Origin: Amycolatopsis sp. FBCC-B4732
Lineage (GTDB): Bacteria > Actinomycetota > Actinomycetes > Mycobacteriales > Pseudonocardiaceae
Length of the DNA stretch: 64,000 nucleotides
Reading direction: 5' to 3'
Assembly: GCF_023008405.1 (NCBI RefSeq)
Contig: NZ_CP095376.1
Coordinates: forward strand, 7,978,501 to 8,042,500
Shown: positions 16,201-23,165 of the stretch, piece by piece
Layout: every line of letters starts with the position of its first letter
Position numbering within the stretch: the first letter of the stretch is position 1
The notes under the pieces: generated by a model
What the model saw: the letters and a program-made list of their open reading frames with translations, nothing else
Told to the model about the DNA's origin: nothing
Database searches by the model: none
Translations under genes and position numbers: made by a program

Positions 16201-16486
16201 CGCGCGTCGCGACGAGTGCGAGCAGCGCGGCCAGCTGGGCGGTGCTTCCCCCGGAGCCTGCTCCGACGATCGCCGCGAGGACGTCGGCGAGCAGGAACGC
16301 CTGCGCCACCAGCGCGGCGGCGTTGAGGAACGAAAGGAACCCCACCAGGGCCAGCGCTCGACGCACAGCCGGCACCAGGGCCGGCAATGCGCCGAGCGGG
16401 CCCTTTCCCGGCCGCGCCGAGTCCACTGTGGACTCCGAGGCGGAAAGGGGAGCGCGCCCGGGAAGCTGGGACGGCCGGGGCCTCAC
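13253..16486 (-). CDS. cydDC: Fused CydD-CydC thiol-reductant ABC exporter
   Basis: A 1077-residue protein carries both halves of the heterodimeric exporter that moves cysteine/glutathione-type thiols to the periplasm and is required for cytochrome bd assembly. The first half has membrane helices, Walker A APSGGGKST, signature LSLGQRQRVAVARAL and Walker B LLLLDEPTAHLD. The second half has further helices, GPSGAGKST, LSGGQAQRVALARAL and LVLLDEPTAHLD. The start GTG 16486-16484 overlaps the cydB stop as GTGA, so translation is coupled. Fusion of the two subunits is known in actinomycetes. In a mycothiol producer the physiological substrate is uncertain. Confidence 0.93.
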   Translation of the reverse strand: MRPRPSQLPGRAPLSASESTVDSARPGKGPLGALPALVPAVRRALALVGFLSFLNAAALVAQAFLLADVLAAIVGAGSGGSTAQLAALLALVATRALTGWAVRTVSARAAATSQRELRARAVDHALRLGPEWIARRGHGELTALTTRGLDALDAYFREYLPALVTAAVVPLGAGAAILFADWPSGVIIALTVPLLPMFAILVGKYTAGRVAGATDATHRMSGLLLELVRVLPVLTAFRRAAAQGETVRRLSERHRRATLKTLKVAFSSAFVLELAATLSVALVAVVIGVRLAGGHLPLAIGLGVLVLAPECYQPLRAVGAAFHASEDGVEAVRRVADLLATPAPAAGTAIPARGELRVSSLRVARRDGFAPDGETFSVRPGETVWLRAPSGGGKSTTLSALLGFVPAHDGAITVGPVDLADADLERWREQVAWVPQSPVFTGGTVREEVGSAALLDELGLTGLADRPVAKLSLGQRQRVAVARALVRVERGAWLLLLDEPTAHLDEATARLVLDAVQRAVDNGAAAVIAAHERTAAVSLAPEVFAIPEPSTKDTSNESLGWRALLDGRLFGGAALGAVALLAGVALTATSGWLIAKASQQPPILTLTVAVVGVRAFGLGRAGLRYVERLVTHDAAFRIAGRLRVRLWNSLVRLGPARGLRAGEGQRRLVADVDTVRDLLPRVVSPPLVVALVAAGAIAVQTWVLPAAGLTLAAAVALGLCAPWVALRTERRATSALATGRRDVASRVLVLFEAAAELLAFGTARAHRGALADADTRLAAQARRQAFGAGAAEALVTLACGTAAVLSTAFAASAVSAGQLDPVLAPLLALVPLALAEVLALLPPVAQHWDTLQRARHRLADAPPAAARPTHPGTGVELKGADLGWPDGPVVLHDVDVTLAPGTYAAVVGPSGAGKSTLVAALLGFLTPRDGVVSVPDVVAWAPQEPMLAATTVAENLRLARPTATEEELRQALHEAALDDVDPATLLGSGGTGLSGGQAQRVALARALLGAPTAGLVLLDEPTAHLDEPTAQAVRTHLREALAGRTVLHVTHRADEAAGADVVLEVRDGRVVTRVPVP
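16419..16435. repeat. 17-bp palindrome containing GTCCACTGTGGAC
   Basis: GAGTCCAC-T-GTGGACTC is a perfect palindrome inside the 5' end of cydDC. The same 13-bp core recurs at 8536-8548 inside the XPB-N-like gene, and with one mismatch at 59172-59184 inside the Ser/Thr kinase gene. See the finding on this recurrent element. Confidence 0.5.
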
Positions 16487-17490
16487 GGTGCGTGGACCGC
16501 CGGGATGTGCTGGGTCCCGATGCGCTTGCGGAACACCCAGTACGTCCAGCCCTGGTAGATCAGCACGGCCGGGGCGCCGAAGACGGCGACCCAGGTCATC
16601 ACCGTCAGCGTGTACGGGCTCGACGCGGCGCCCTCGATGGTGAGCGTGTCGGCGGCGTCCAGGGTCGAGGGCAGGACGTTCGGGAAGAGCGAACCGAACA
16701 GGACCACCGCGGCCCCGGCGATGACGACGCCGAGCGCGGCGAACGCCTGCCCGTCGCGGTCGGCGCGCAGCCGCAGCCAGGCGACGACCGCCGCCACGGC
16801 GGCAACGCCGAACGCGAGCAGCGTCCACAGCGTGCCTTCGCGCCACTGGACGACCGCCAGGAAGGCGACGATCGGCACCATCGCGAGCGGCAGCGCGCGA
16901 ATCGCCAGCCTGCGGGCGCGTTCCCGCAGGTCACCGCTGGTCTTGAGGGCCAGGAACGCGGCGCCGTGCGTGATCGAGAAGGCGGCGATGGCGACCGCGC
17001 CGAGCAGGGTGTCCCAGCGAAGGGCGGCGAACGCGGACCCGGCGCGGTTGCCCTCGGCGTCCAGCGGCAGGCCGAGCACGGTGGTCGCGAGGATGAGCCC
17101 GACGCCCAGCGGCGGGACCCACGAGCCGAGCACGATGACGCGGTCCCAGTTCCGCCGCCAGCGGTCGGAGTCGACCTTGCCGCGGTATTCGAAGGCGACG
17201 CCGCGGCCGATGAGGGCGAGCAGCAGGAGCAGGAGCGGCAGGTAGGCGGCCGAGAACAGGCTGGCGTACCAGCCGGGGAAGGCCGCGAACATGGCTCCGC
17301 CGGCGACGATCAGCCAGACCTCGTTGCCGTCCCAGACCGGCCCGATGGTGTTGACCATGACCCGGCGTTCGGTGTTGTCGCGCGCCAGGATCGGCAGCAG
17401 CATGCCGACGCCGAAGTCGAACCCTTCGAGGAACAGGTAGCCGAGCCAGAAGAACGCGATGACGACGAACCAGACGATTTCGAGGGTCAT
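16483..17490 (-). CDS. cydB: Cytochrome bd ubiquinol/menaquinol oxidase subunit II
   Basis: A 335-residue integral membrane protein with about nine hydrophobic helices, beginning MTLEIVWFVVIAFFWLGYL and containing the family signatures EGFDFGVGMLLP and GPVWDGNEVWLI. It pairs with CydA to form the high-affinity terminal oxidase that reduces O2 to water. The start ATG 17490 has a strong GGGAGGAG ribosome site 8 bases upstream; the frame is open further back to 17529. Its stop overlaps the cydDC start. Confidence 0.96.
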   Translation of the reverse strand: MTLEIVWFVVIAFFWLGYLFLEGFDFGVGMLLPILARDNTERRVMVNTIGPVWDGNEVWLIVAGGAMFAAFPGWYASLFSAAYLPLLLLLLALIGRGVAFEYRGKVDSDRWRRNWDRVIVLGSWVPPLGVGLILATTVLGLPLDAEGNRAGSAFAALRWDTLLGAVAIAAFSITHGAAFLALKTSGDLRERARRLAIRALPLAMVPIVAFLAVVQWREGTLWTLLAFGVAAVAAVVAWLRLRADRDGQAFAALGVVIAGAAVVLFGSLFPNVLPSTLDAADTLTIEGAASSPYTLTVMTWVAVFGAPAVLIYQGWTYWVFRKRIGTQHIPAVHAP

Positions 17491-17521
17491 CGGGCCGCTC
17501 CTCCCACCTGGTCGCCGTGAG

Positions 17522-17565
17522 TTGTCCACAACTTGCCGAGTTGTCCACAGGTAGGCTGTGGGTAA
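17522..17565. promoter_or_regulatory. Cluster of three DnaA-box-like sites between cydA and cydB
   Basis: TTGTCCACA occurs at 17522-17530 and again at 17541-17549, exactly the box favoured by actinobacterial DnaA. TTACCCACA lies on the opposite strand at 17557-17565. All three fall in the 114-bp gap between cydA and cydB. This gap is unusually long for an otherwise tightly coupled operon. The sites could titrate DnaA or regulate cydB expression, or be chance. Confidence 0.5.
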
Positions 17566-17604
17566 CCCGCGAGGGTGATCACATCGGCACTCATCGTCAG
17601 CACC

Positions 17605-19077
17605 TCAGTAGGCGAAGGCGAGCGTGTCCTCGCCCGGTTTGTCGGAATCCTGCGTTTCCGGGGGCATCACCGCTTCGACGCCGCCGCGGATGTACTTCCG
17701 CATCAAGAACAGCTCGACCACGCCGAGAGCCGCGTACACCGTGGTCAGCGCGATGAGTGACGTCCACACCTCACCGGTCGTCAGCCGCGACACCGCCTGG
17801 GCCGTGAACATCCACACCCCGTCGACGCCCGACGGGTTCGGGACCACCACGAACGGCTGACGGCCCATCTCCGTGAAGATCCAGCCCGCGCTGTTGCCGA
17901 GGAACGGCGTCGCGATGCCGCCCAGCACCAGCAGCGGGAACCAGCGCGTGGTCGGGATCCGGTCGCGGCGGGTCAGCCACAGGGCCAGCAGCCCGATGCC
18001 CGCCGACACCGCGCCGAAGCCGATCATCATGCGGAAGCCCCAGTAGGTCACCGGGAGATTGGGCACGTAGTCGATCGGCTTGCCCGCGAGCGAGCCGAGC
18101 GCCGGGTCGTCCGGGTAGTTGGTGCCGTACTTCGCCTGGTACTCCGTGATCAGGTCCTCGACGCCCTTGACCTCGGTCTTGAAGTCGTTGTGCGCCAGGA
18201 ACGAGAGCAGCGCCGGCACGTTGAACGTCTTGACGTCCTCGCAGTTCGACCCCGCGACGTCGCCGATCGCGATGATCGAGAAGCTCGCCGGCTGCTCCGT
18301 GTGGCACAGCGCTTCCGCCGAGGCCATCTTCATCGGCTGCTGCTCGAACATCAGCTTGCCCTGCGCGTCACCGGTGACGGCGAGGACGGCGAAGGCCGCG
18401 ATGCCGACCCAGCCGCCGAGCCGCAGCGACGAGCGCCAGACGTCCTGGTTCGAGCGCCGCCGCCAGAGGTGCCAGCCCGCGACGCCCACCAGGAACGCCG
18501 CCGCCACCGAGAACGCGCCCGCCAGGGTGTGCGGGATAGCGGCCAGCGCCGTGTTGTTCGTCAGCACCGCCCAGATCGAGTTCATCGTCGGCTTGCCGTT
18601 CTCGAACGTCACGCCGACCGGGTGCTGCATCCACGAGTTCGCCGCAAGGATGAAGTATGCCGAAGCCATCGTGGCCAGCGAGAACGCCCAGGCGCACGCC
18701 AGGTGCACCTTCTTCGGCAGCCGGTCCCAGCCGAAGATCCACAGGCCGAGGAAGGTCGACTCGACGAAGAACGCAACGAGCCCTTCCATGGCCAGCGGCG
18801 CGCCGAAGACGTCGCCGACGAAGCGGGAGTACGCGCTCCAGTTCATCCCGAACTGGAACTCCTGCACGATGCCGGTCACGACGCCCATCGCGAAGTTGAC
18901 CAGCAGCAGCTTGCCCCAGAACTTCGTCATTTTGAGGTGCCGCAGCTCGCCGGTGCGGACCCACCGGGTCTGCATCGCCGCGACCAGGATCGACAGCCCG
19001 ATGGTCAGCGGAACCATCAGGAAGTGGTAGACGGTGGTGATGCCGAACTGCCACCGCGCTAGCTCTAGGACCTCCAC
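17605..19077 (-). CDS. cydA: Cytochrome bd ubiquinol/menaquinol oxidase subunit I
   Basis: A 490-residue membrane protein that binds the haems of the bd oxidase. The N-terminus LELARWQFGITTVYHFLMVP includes the axial His18. The quinol loop is the short type and contains QQPMKMASAEAL, and GRQPF is the counterpart of the conserved GRQPW. The start is GTG 19077; no strong ribosome site is visible. It lies 38 bases downstream of the S41 peptidase gene, so its promoter is either in that gap, inside the upstream gene or shared with it. It is the first gene of cydA-cydB-cydDC-kinase. Confidence 0.96.
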   Translation of the reverse strand: MEVLELARWQFGITTVYHFLMVPLTIGLSILVAAMQTRWVRTGELRHLKMTKFWGKLLLVNFAMGVVTGIVQEFQFGMNWSAYSRFVGDVFGAPLAMEGLVAFFVESTFLGLWIFGWDRLPKKVHLACAWAFSLATMASAYFILAANSWMQHPVGVTFENGKPTMNSIWAVLTNNTALAAIPHTLAGAFSVAAAFLVGVAGWHLWRRRSNQDVWRSSLRLGGWVGIAAFAVLAVTGDAQGKLMFEQQPMKMASAEALCHTEQPASFSIIAIGDVAGSNCEDVKTFNVPALLSFLAHNDFKTEVKGVEDLITEYQAKYGTNYPDDPALGSLAGKPIDYVPNLPVTYWGFRMMIGFGAVSAGIGLLALWLTRRDRIPTTRWFPLLVLGGIATPFLGNSAGWIFTEMGRQPFVVVPNPSGVDGVWMFTAQAVSRLTTGEVWTSLIALTTVYAALGVVELFLMRKYIRGGVEAVMPPETQDSDKPGEDTLAFAY

Positions 19078-19115
19078 GTGGTCCAGCGTGCTCCGGCGCG
19101 GATGGGGCAGCTAGA

Positions 19116-20108
19116 TCAAACGGTCCCGTCCACCCCAGGACCAACGTCCTTCACCTGGTCGAGTGCCCGGCGGGCCTCGTCCGCCACCGCGCGGCGCGGG
19201 CCGTCGTCCCCGAGCTCGAGAACGTGGCGCAACGCGAGCCCGTACGCCGTGTCGAACGCCTTGCCGGCCGCCACCGGCAGGTCGGGGCGGACGCCGGTGC
19301 CTTCCCAGTTCTCCCCCGTTTCCGGGTGGAGCGAGCGCGCGATCGAGATCGTGACGTCGAGGTAGGTGTCCACCTTGTACTGCTCACGCGGGTGGGCGCC
19401 GCCGCGGGTGGCCTCGCCGACCGTCTTGGCGCGGCCCTGCTGCTGGAGCGAGAACGCCAGGTCCTCGCCGCCGGAGAACGTCCGCGGGCCGGTCAGCACC
19501 CAGATCGGCTTCGTGCCGCCGAAGCGCGGGCCCGGCACGTACGGCAGCGTCCACATCTGGGTCGTCTTGTCGCCCTCGCGCTCGTAGATGTCGAGGTAGT
19601 GCACCTGCTCGTCGACCAGGTAGGTCTGGAGCAACGCGCTGGTGCCCGGGCTGCCGCCGCGGTTGCGGCGCACGTCCAGCAGCAGCGCGTCGGCCGGCGC
19701 GAGCAGCGTCATCGCGGCCGCGATCGCCGGGCCGGCCAGCTCCGCCGGGTACAGCATCGTCGTGTCGAGGTAGCCGACGTTGCCGGCGAGCCGCCGGACC
19801 TCGGCGATGCCGTAGCTCTCCAGCTCGGCCTCGATCCGGAAGCCGTCGGAGTTCACCGCCGCGTCGCCGTCGTCGGCCACCGGGTCGGTGTGGTGGCGCA
19901 GGCGCAGGTGCGGGTCCCCGTTGACCGACTGCAGGTCCGCTGTGACGAGCGTCGCGAACTCCGCGTCGTCGACGTCCGCGTACGCACCGTCATCGAGCCG
20001 GTGGCGGAGCGCGTCCGCCAGTTTCGCCGCGACGTCGGGGAAGACGTAGTGCGCTTCCAGCCGGCGGATGACTTCGTTGACCTGCGCAGCACGCGCCTGT
20101 GACCCCAT
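19116..20108 (-). CDS. S41 family (tail-specific/IRBP-type) peptidase
   Basis: A 330-residue protein with the N-terminal helical domain typical of IRBP-type S41 proteases (VIRRLEAHYVFPDVAAKL). The protease core contains DALLLDVRRNRGGSPG, the nucleophile Ser in GPRTFSGGEDLAFSLQQQ, and ATRGGAHP. There is no signal peptide or PDZ domain, so it is probably cytoplasmic. I chose ATG 20108 (MGSQARAAQVNEV); the frame is open to 20132. Its gene is divergent from the GDT1-type transporter and directly upstream of cydA. Confidence 0.88.
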   Translation of the reverse strand: MGSQARAAQVNEVIRRLEAHYVFPDVAAKLADALRHRLDDGAYADVDDAEFATLVTADLQSVNGDPHLRLRHHTDPVADDGDAAVNSDGFRIEAELESYGIAEVRRLAGNVGYLDTTMLYPAELAGPAIAAAMTLLAPADALLLDVRRNRGGSPGTSALLQTYLVDEQVHYLDIYEREGDKTTQMWTLPYVPGPRFGGTKPIWVLTGPRTFSGGEDLAFSLQQQGRAKTVGEATRGGAHPREQYKVDTYLDVTISIARSLHPETGENWEGTGVRPDLPVAAGKAFDTAYGLALRHVLELGDDGPRRAVADEARRALDQVKDVGPGVDGTV

Positions 20109-20141
20109 ACCGCTCAACCTACCGCAGCCCACAAACGAAAA

Positions 20142-20155
20142 TTCGGCATGCCGAA
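20142..20155. promoter_or_regulatory. 14-bp palindrome upstream of the GDT1-type transporter (candidate metalloregulator site)
   Basis: TTCGGCATGCCGAA is a perfect palindrome in the 174-bp divergent region between the S41 peptidase and the transporter gene, 34 bases before the peptidase start. Its form suits a dimeric metalloregulator of the DtxR/MntR class. The downstream gene belongs to a Mn/Ca transporter family. The identity of the regulator is inference. Confidence 0.5.
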
Positions 20156-20244
20156 GAAAATTGTGCGCCCGGACTGGATGACAAATTCATGGCCGCCGAC
20201 CCGTCGATTTCGCGAACGCCATCAGCTTGCGGAACTCTGAATCA

Positions 20245-20270
20245 CCCCTTTATCGTTGCAGTGAAAGGGG
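20245..20270 (+). promoter_or_regulatory. Hairpin covering the ribosome-binding region of the GDT1-type gene
   Basis: CCCCTTT (20245-20251) pairs perfectly with AAAGGGG (20264-20270) across a 12-base loop. The right arm ends 12 bases before the ATG at 20283 and is the purine-rich stretch nearest the start. Folding could hide the ribosome site. It does not look like a full yybP-ykoY riboswitch. Confidence 0.4.
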
Positions 20271-20282
20271 CGAAGAAAGCAC

Positions 20283-20882
20283 ATGAATTCCGCGATGGTG
20301 GCGCTGATCAGCGCGTTCGGCCTGGTCCTCGCCGTGGAACTGCCGGACAAGACGCTGGTCGCGACGCTGGTGCTGACCACTCGTTTCCGCGGCGGTCCGG
20401 TGTTCGCCGGCGTGTGCGCCGCGTTCGCCGTGCAATGTGTCATCGCCGTCGCGTTCGGCAGTGTCCTGACGCTGTTGCCGGACCTCGTCCTTTCCCTCGT
20501 CGTCGCCGCGATGTTCGGCCTCGGTTCTTTCATGCTCCTTCGCGAGGGATTCAGCGAAGCGGACGAAGCCGGTGAAGACGCTTCGCGCACCGGCCCGACG
20601 CCGCAGACCTTCCTGCGCTCCGCGATGACGTCGTTCGGCGTGCTCTTCGCCGCCGAGTGGGGCGACGCCTCCCAGCTCGCCACGGCCAGCCTCGCCGCCC
20701 GCATCGGCAACCCGATCGCCGTCGGCATCGGCGCCTTCGCCGCCCTTGTCATCGTCGCCGGCCTGGCCGTGTTCATCGGCGGGAAGATCCGCAACCGGAT
20801 CAAGCCGAAGCTGATCCAGCGCGGCGCCGGGTTCGTCTTCGCCGGCTTCGCGGCCTTCGCGCTGATCCAGCTGGCCTTCTGA
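20283..20882 (+). CDS. GDT1/TMEM165 (UPF0016) family cation transporter
   Basis: A 199-residue membrane protein with two homologous halves of three helices. The family signature occurs in both: VELPDKTLVATLVL near residue 18 and AAEWGDASQLATASL near 124, the expected E-x-G/P-D-K/R/A-T/S motifs. Members export Mn2+ or exchange Ca2+. The gap between halves (EADEAGEDASRTG) is acidic. Upstream sit a palindrome and a hairpin that could provide metal control. Confidence 0.9.
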   Translation: MNSAMVALISAFGLVLAVELPDKTLVATLVLTTRFRGGPVFAGVCAAFAVQCVIAVAFGSVLTLLPDLVLSLVVAAMFGLGSFMLLREGFSEADEAGEDASRTGPTPQTFLRSAMTSFGVLFAAEWGDASQLATASLAARIGNPIAVGIGAFAALVIVAGLAVFIGGKIRNRIKPKLIQRGAGFVFAGFAAFALIQLAF

Positions 20883-20943
20883 GCCGACAGCTCCTTCACA
20901 GGGTCGCCGGGTAACCTTTCGGAAACGAAAGGGTGGAAGCCAG

Positions 20944-21591
20944 GTGAACAAGCCACTGCCTGCCGTCTCGCCCGTGCACGGCCGGATCGCGCTCGGCGGC
21001 ATCGGTCTCGCGGTGGTCATCTCGATCGACCTGCACCTGCGCCTGTCCGGGCAGGTGAGCCCGATCTGGCAGACCCTGTCGGAGTACGTCTACGGCCGCC
21101 TCGGCAACGGCTCGGCCGCGCCGCTGTTCAGCGTGATGTGCCTGGCCCTGTCGCTCGGCTCGGTCGCCCTGCTCGCCGGCATCGCGAAGGCGCACCGGCC
21201 GGGCACCACCGCCGTCTGCGTGCTGCTCGGCGTGTGGTCGGCCGGGCTGCTCGTGTGCGGGCTCGTCCCCGTCGACCCGGACGGCCAAGCGCGTTCGCTG
21301 GCCGGACAGGTCCACAACCTCGCCGCGCTCACGGCGTTCGTCGCCTTGCCCGCGGCCGCGTTCGTGCTGACCAAGAAGGGCCGCGAGCGCTGCCCGTGGG
21401 AGCCGCGGCGGACGACGATCCGGTGCCTGGCCACGGCGAGCTTCGCCAGCGTCGGCGTGGTGCTCGGCGGGTTCGTCCTCACGCTCGTGCTCGGCCCGGC
21501 GAACCAGGAGGTCACGCTGGGCCTGTTCGAGCGGCTGCTGTTCACGGTCGACGTCACGCTGCTGCTGACGATGGTCCGGCCGCTGCGCTAG
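20944..21591 (+). CDS. DUF998 family membrane protein
   Basis: A 215-residue protein with six predicted helices. It shows the DUF998 pattern: SEYVYGRLGNGSAAPLFSVM after helix 1, GLVPVDPDG after helix 4 and VHNLAALTAFV leading the next. No biochemical role is established for the family. The GTG start at 20944 follows GGGTGGAAG. It may be cotranscribed with the GDT1-type gene (61-base gap). Its stop shares CTAG with the convergent IclR gene stop. Confidence 0.85.
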   Translation: MNKPLPAVSPVHGRIALGGIGLAVVISIDLHLRLSGQVSPIWQTLSEYVYGRLGNGSAAPLFSVMCLALSLGSVALLAGIAKAHRPGTTAVCVLLGVWSAGLLVCGLVPVDPDGQARSLAGQVHNLAALTAFVALPAAAFVLTKKGRERCPWEPRRTTIRCLATASFASVGVVLGGFVLTLVLGPANQEVTLGLFERLLFTVDVTLLLTMVRPLR

Positions 21592-22229
21592 CTGTCGGTC
21601 TTCAGGATGTCGGCCAGCCGGAGGGCGGCCGCGACGACCTGCGGGCCCACCTCGGCGGCCTTCAACGGCTCCATCGAGACGACGCCGACGCTCGCCTTCA
21701 GCCCCGGCACCCCGCGGACCGGGGCCGCGACCCCGGACGCCCCTGCTTCGAGCTCACCCGCCGACGTCACCCAGCCGTCGCCGCCCGGCCGCAGCGACAT
21801 CGCCTTGCCCGCCGCGCCGGCGGTCAGCGAGTGCCGGCTCCCGACGCGGTAGGCGACGTGGAAGTTCGTCCACGACGGCTCGACGACCGCCACCGCAAGC
21901 GCTTGCGTCCCCTGCGCGACCGACAGGTGGGCGGTCGCGCCGACCTTCTCGGCCAGCTCGCGCAGCACCGGCCCGGCCGCGTCCCGCAGCTGCGGGAGAA
22001 CCTGCCCGGCCAGCCGCAGCAGGCCGACGCCGAGCCGGACCTTGGTGCCGTCGCGCCAGACCAGCCCGCGCTCCGACAGCGGCACGAGCAGCCGGTAGAC
22101 GGCCGCGCGGCTGGCCCCGATGGTGACCGCCAGCTCGGAGATGGTCGCCGCGTCGCCGCCGGCGTCGGCCACTGCCTGCAGCAGCGCCAACCCCCGGTCG
22201 AGCGTCAGCGACCCCTCCCGGCTGGTCAC
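21588..22229 (-). CDS. IclR family transcriptional regulator
   Basis: A 213-residue regulator with an N-terminal winged helix (TISELAVTIGASRAAVYRLL, residues 29-48) and a C-terminal effector domain of IclR type. It is a little shorter than the usual 250 residues. The start GTG 22229 overlaps the upstream hypothetical gene's stop as GTGA. Genes of this class often control aromatic catabolism, and homogentisate dioxygenase lies divergently 0.9 kb away, so it is the likely regulator of hmgA. Confidence 0.88.
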   Translation of the reverse strand: MTSREGSLTLDRGLALLQAVADAGGDAATISELAVTIGASRAAVYRLLVPLSERGLVWRDGTKVRLGVGLLRLAGQVLPQLRDAAGPVLRELAEKVGATAHLSVAQGTQALAVAVVEPSWTNFHVAYRVGSRHSLTAGAAGKAMSLRPGGDGWVTSAGELEAGASGVAAPVRGVPGLKASVGVVSMEPLKAAEVGPQVVAAALRLADILKTDS

Positions 22230-23119
22230 AGCAAGCCGAGTTCGCCCAGGTCGGCGACCGGCTCATCGAACGACGCGGCCGCGTACGACGCGAAGAGCGC
22301 CCGCACGGCCTTCGCGGCCGGCTCGGACAGCGCCCGGGCCTCGTCGGCCAGCGCCTGGGCGTCGGTCGACTCCAGCGCCGCCCGGACGTCGCCGCCGGCG
22401 AGGCTGCGCGCGGAGGCCACGAGCAGGTTGAGGAAGCCGTGGTGCACGAAGCCGGTGTCCGGGTCCGTGTGCCGCACCGCGCGGTGCAGGCTGTTCGTCG
22501 CCTTGAACGACGCCCCGCTCGATCCGGAGACGACGGCGAGGAAGTCCGCGACCTCGTCGACGTTGGGGAAGTTCTCCCCCGCCTTGCCGCCGCAGCGGAT
22601 CTTCGGCCAGCTGCCGTGCTCGATCACCTTGCGCACGCCGTCCAGCCAGCCGACGCCGCGCCGCGGCTCGACCACCCGGATGACGTCCTCGGGGACGAAC
22701 TCCGAGACGCGCTCCAGCCACACCTCGTCGACGTCCGACGGCGCGGGCATCTCGACCATCCGCAGCGCCAGCAGCTCACTGCGCGACTCGACGATCGAGA
22801 TGGCCTTCGGGACGCCGCCGAGGCCGGTGTCGATGATCAGCGAAAGCGGCAGGGGCTGCTTCGGCTTGATCTTGATCAGCTCGGTGATCAGCTCCGGCAA
22901 CCGCGAGGCCTGGCAGAGAAAAACCCCCAGGACACCGGCGTGTTCGGACTCCCGGCTCGCGAAATGCGCGCGCAGGGCTTCGGGCATGGCCGCATCGCCC
23001 GGAGGGAACAGCGCCGAGTCGTCGACGAGCCTCGCGAACAGGGGAGGAATCCCACGGGGGCCGGGGGGCGTGAGTTCCACAGCGCTTGACACGACTGACA
23101 CGCTAGTAGCGTACGGCAT
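22226..23119 (-). CDS. Hypothetical protein of the homogentisate dioxygenase locus
   Basis: A soluble protein of about 297 residues with recurrent alpha/beta character (LPLSLIIDTGLGGVPKAISI, IRCGGKAGENFPNVDEVADF). It shows no cofactor motif that I recognise. It is divergent from hmgA and translationally coupled to the IclR gene, so a role in tyrosine/homogentisate metabolism is plausible but unproved. The start is uncertain. I give ATG 23119, but GTG 23080 (VELTPPGPRGIPPLF) would free the palindrome at 23100-23112 to be promoter DNA. Confidence 0.78.
   Translation of the reverse strand: MPYATSVSVVSSAVELTPPGPRGIPPLFARLVDDSALFPPGDAAMPEALRAHFASRESEHAGVLGVFLCQASRLPELITELIKIKPKQPLPLSLIIDTGLGGVPKAISIVESRSELLALRMVEMPAPSDVDEVWLERVSEFVPEDVIRVVEPRRGVGWLDGVRKVIEHGSWPKIRCGGKAGENFPNVDEVADFLAVVSGSSGASFKATNSLHRAVRHTDPDTGFVHHGFLNLLVASARSLAGGDVRAALESTDAQALADEARALSEPAAKAVRALFASYAAASFDEPVADLGELGLL
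23086..23112 (+). promoter_or_regulatory. hmgA promoter region: TTGACA and a 13-bp palindrome
   Basis: A perfect -35 hexamer TTGACA lies at 23086-23091. The palindrome ACGCTA-G-TAGCGT occupies 23100-23112, overlapping where the -10 would fall (TAGCGT, 15-base spacing). This arrangement fits an operator for the nearby IclR-type regulator acting on hmgA. The assignment of the regulator is inference. Confidence 0.5.
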
Positions 23120-23165
23120 GAGGACAAAATCGTCCGCACAGCGGACACGTCTGGAGGGCACGGCG

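Noticed and set aside
16387..17520. Long plus-strand frame opposite cydB
   Set aside because: The product is Arg/Asp/Gly/Glu low-complexity sequence typical of antisense G/C-rich DNA. cydB on the minus strand is unmistakable.
20160..20282. yybP-ykoY (manganese) riboswitch upstream of the GDT1-type gene
   Set aside because: Only one simple hairpin is visible. The long paired P1 and conserved internal loops of that riboswitch are not apparent.
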